Shown in pieces: positions 5,488 to 5,866 of a DNA stretch of 5,866 bases. How positions within the stretch are numbered: the stretch's first letter is position 1; each line of letters opens with the position of its first letter. The DNA comes from Actinomycetota bacterium. GTDB taxonomy: Bacteria; Actinomycetota; Humimicrobiia; Humimicrobiales; Humimicrobiaceae. The stretch is taken from assembly GCA_016783985.1 (NCBI GenBank), contig JADHVM010000068.1, forward strand, positions 1 to 5,866, written 5' to 3'. The notes below the pieces were generated by a model. The model did no database searches and was not told the origin of the DNA. It worked only from the letters and a program-made list of their open reading frames with translations. Both the position numbers and the translations under genes were made by a program.

Positions 5488-5578
5488 TGATTCTTCTTTA
5501 GGTATTATTACTTATGAAACGTTTTTAAGCCAACCTATGGATTTTGAATAATTGGAAATTTTATAATCTTATTTCTGT

Positions 5579-5740
5579 TATAAAAATAACTTCACCTGAA
5601 ATCATAATCGCGGTTCTAACATTGCGTACAGTAGCCAACAAATAAATAGTGAGTAACATGGTAGGGTATATATTAATTGAACCTATAAAGCTAACTCTGG
5701 TATAAATATATCTTCATTTAACAGTAAAATCCTGGTTCTA
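5579..5740 (+). repeat. composite repeat, second location
   Basis: The same ordered blocks as at 2957-3114 recur. A TATAAAAATA block (5579-5600) leads to CGGTTCTAACATTG (5611-5624) and then AGCCA (5633-5637). Next come ATAAATAGTGAGT...ATGGTAGG (5642-5665) and TAACTCTGGTATAAATATATC (5692-5712), with a last GGTTC at 5734. The stem-loop is degenerate here: the loop is 17 bases instead of 21 and only the inner four pairs hold. This copy appears more decayed than that at 2957-3114. It begins about 90 bases after the broken phasin-like frame. Confidence 0.6.
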
Positions 5741-5752
5741 TCTATGAAAATA

Positions 5753-5786
5753 CATGTCAATAAATAATTACTGACAAGCATGTCAA
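5753..5786. repeat. CATGTCAA direct repeat with TGACA/TGTCA hairpin
   Basis: CATGTCAA occurs at 5753-5760 and 5779-5786, 26 bases apart. TGACA (5772-5776) can pair with either the TGTCA at 5781-5785 (loop AGCA) or that at 5755-5759 (12-base loop), giving two alternative hairpins. On the minus strand the same sites read TTGACA, but no good -10 box follows. The role is unknown. Confidence 0.3.
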
Positions 5787-5866
5787 AATAATAATATAAA
5801 AAACATAGTACACCTCTTATTACACTTATAATAAAAACTAAGAGAAAAAACCAATATAATATAAAA

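Larger units (their letters stand above)
5488..5866. other. gene-free 3' region of the window
   Basis: No gene is visible on either strand. The region carries the second composite repeat (5579-5740), a CATGTCAA direct repeat with a small hairpin (5753-5786) and a terminal stretch almost free of G and C. A minus-strand AAGAGGTG followed by ATG near 5803 opens only seven codons and is not considered a gene. Confidence 0.6.

Noticed and set aside
5485..5490. TGA read as an amino acid in the phasin-like frame
   Set aside because: Another gene here ends in TGA, Trp is encoded by TGG, and reading through gives no family-like continuation.
5796..5816. minus-strand AAGAGGTG followed by a short ATG frame
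   Set aside because: The frame ends after seven codons and leads into no gene, so it is probably chance.

Overview
The window is AT-rich bacterial DNA whose recognisable genes all read on the + strand, with long, repeat-laden intergenic regions. The encoded proteins suggest an anaerobic, low-GC bacterium: an AmrS-type radical SAM enzyme, a short flavodoxin-like protein, a CorA very close to the Thermotoga maritima form, and an AmaP-like membrane anchor for Asp23-family proteins. The tRNA gene encodes its own CCA end. Clostridia or Atribacterota would fit. The sequence alone does not settle the phylum.

Layout. 1-182: leader with a weak promoter candidate and a small AT hairpin. 183-1217: amrS-like radical SAM gene. 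1311-1437: a promoter and a complete tRNA-Cys(GCA). 1495-1516: a tRNA T-arm-like scrap ending in a GC-rich palindrome. 1563-2060: GyrI-like small protein with a C-terminal CPKC. 2061-2426: noncoding, with a stem-loop repeat, a 40-bp-period direct repeat and a promoter. 2427-2915: flavodoxin/HemG-like protein. 2916-3533: 618 bases without a convincing gene, holding two more copies of the stem-loop repeat and the corA leader. 3534-4598: corA. 4703-5299: amaP-like gene. 5380-5487: a phasin-like N-terminus cut short by two tandem TGA codons. 5488-5866: noncoding, with another copy of the composite repeat.

The genes do not form an obvious pathway. Each has its own intergenic spacer, and several have their own promoter candidate, so most are probably independent transcription units. 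corA and the amaP-like gene are the closest pair (104 bases apart) and both encode membrane proteins, but a promoter candidate lies between them.

The most unusual feature is a family of diverged intergenic repeats. Its core is GGTTC followed, in three copies, by a fixed-length loop and AGCCA, closing a short stem. In two places the core lies in a larger composite unit with a period of about 122 bases. The stem shows one compensatory change between copies. I do not recognise the family. It could be a small mobile element, a structured RNA or decayed tRNA-related DNA.
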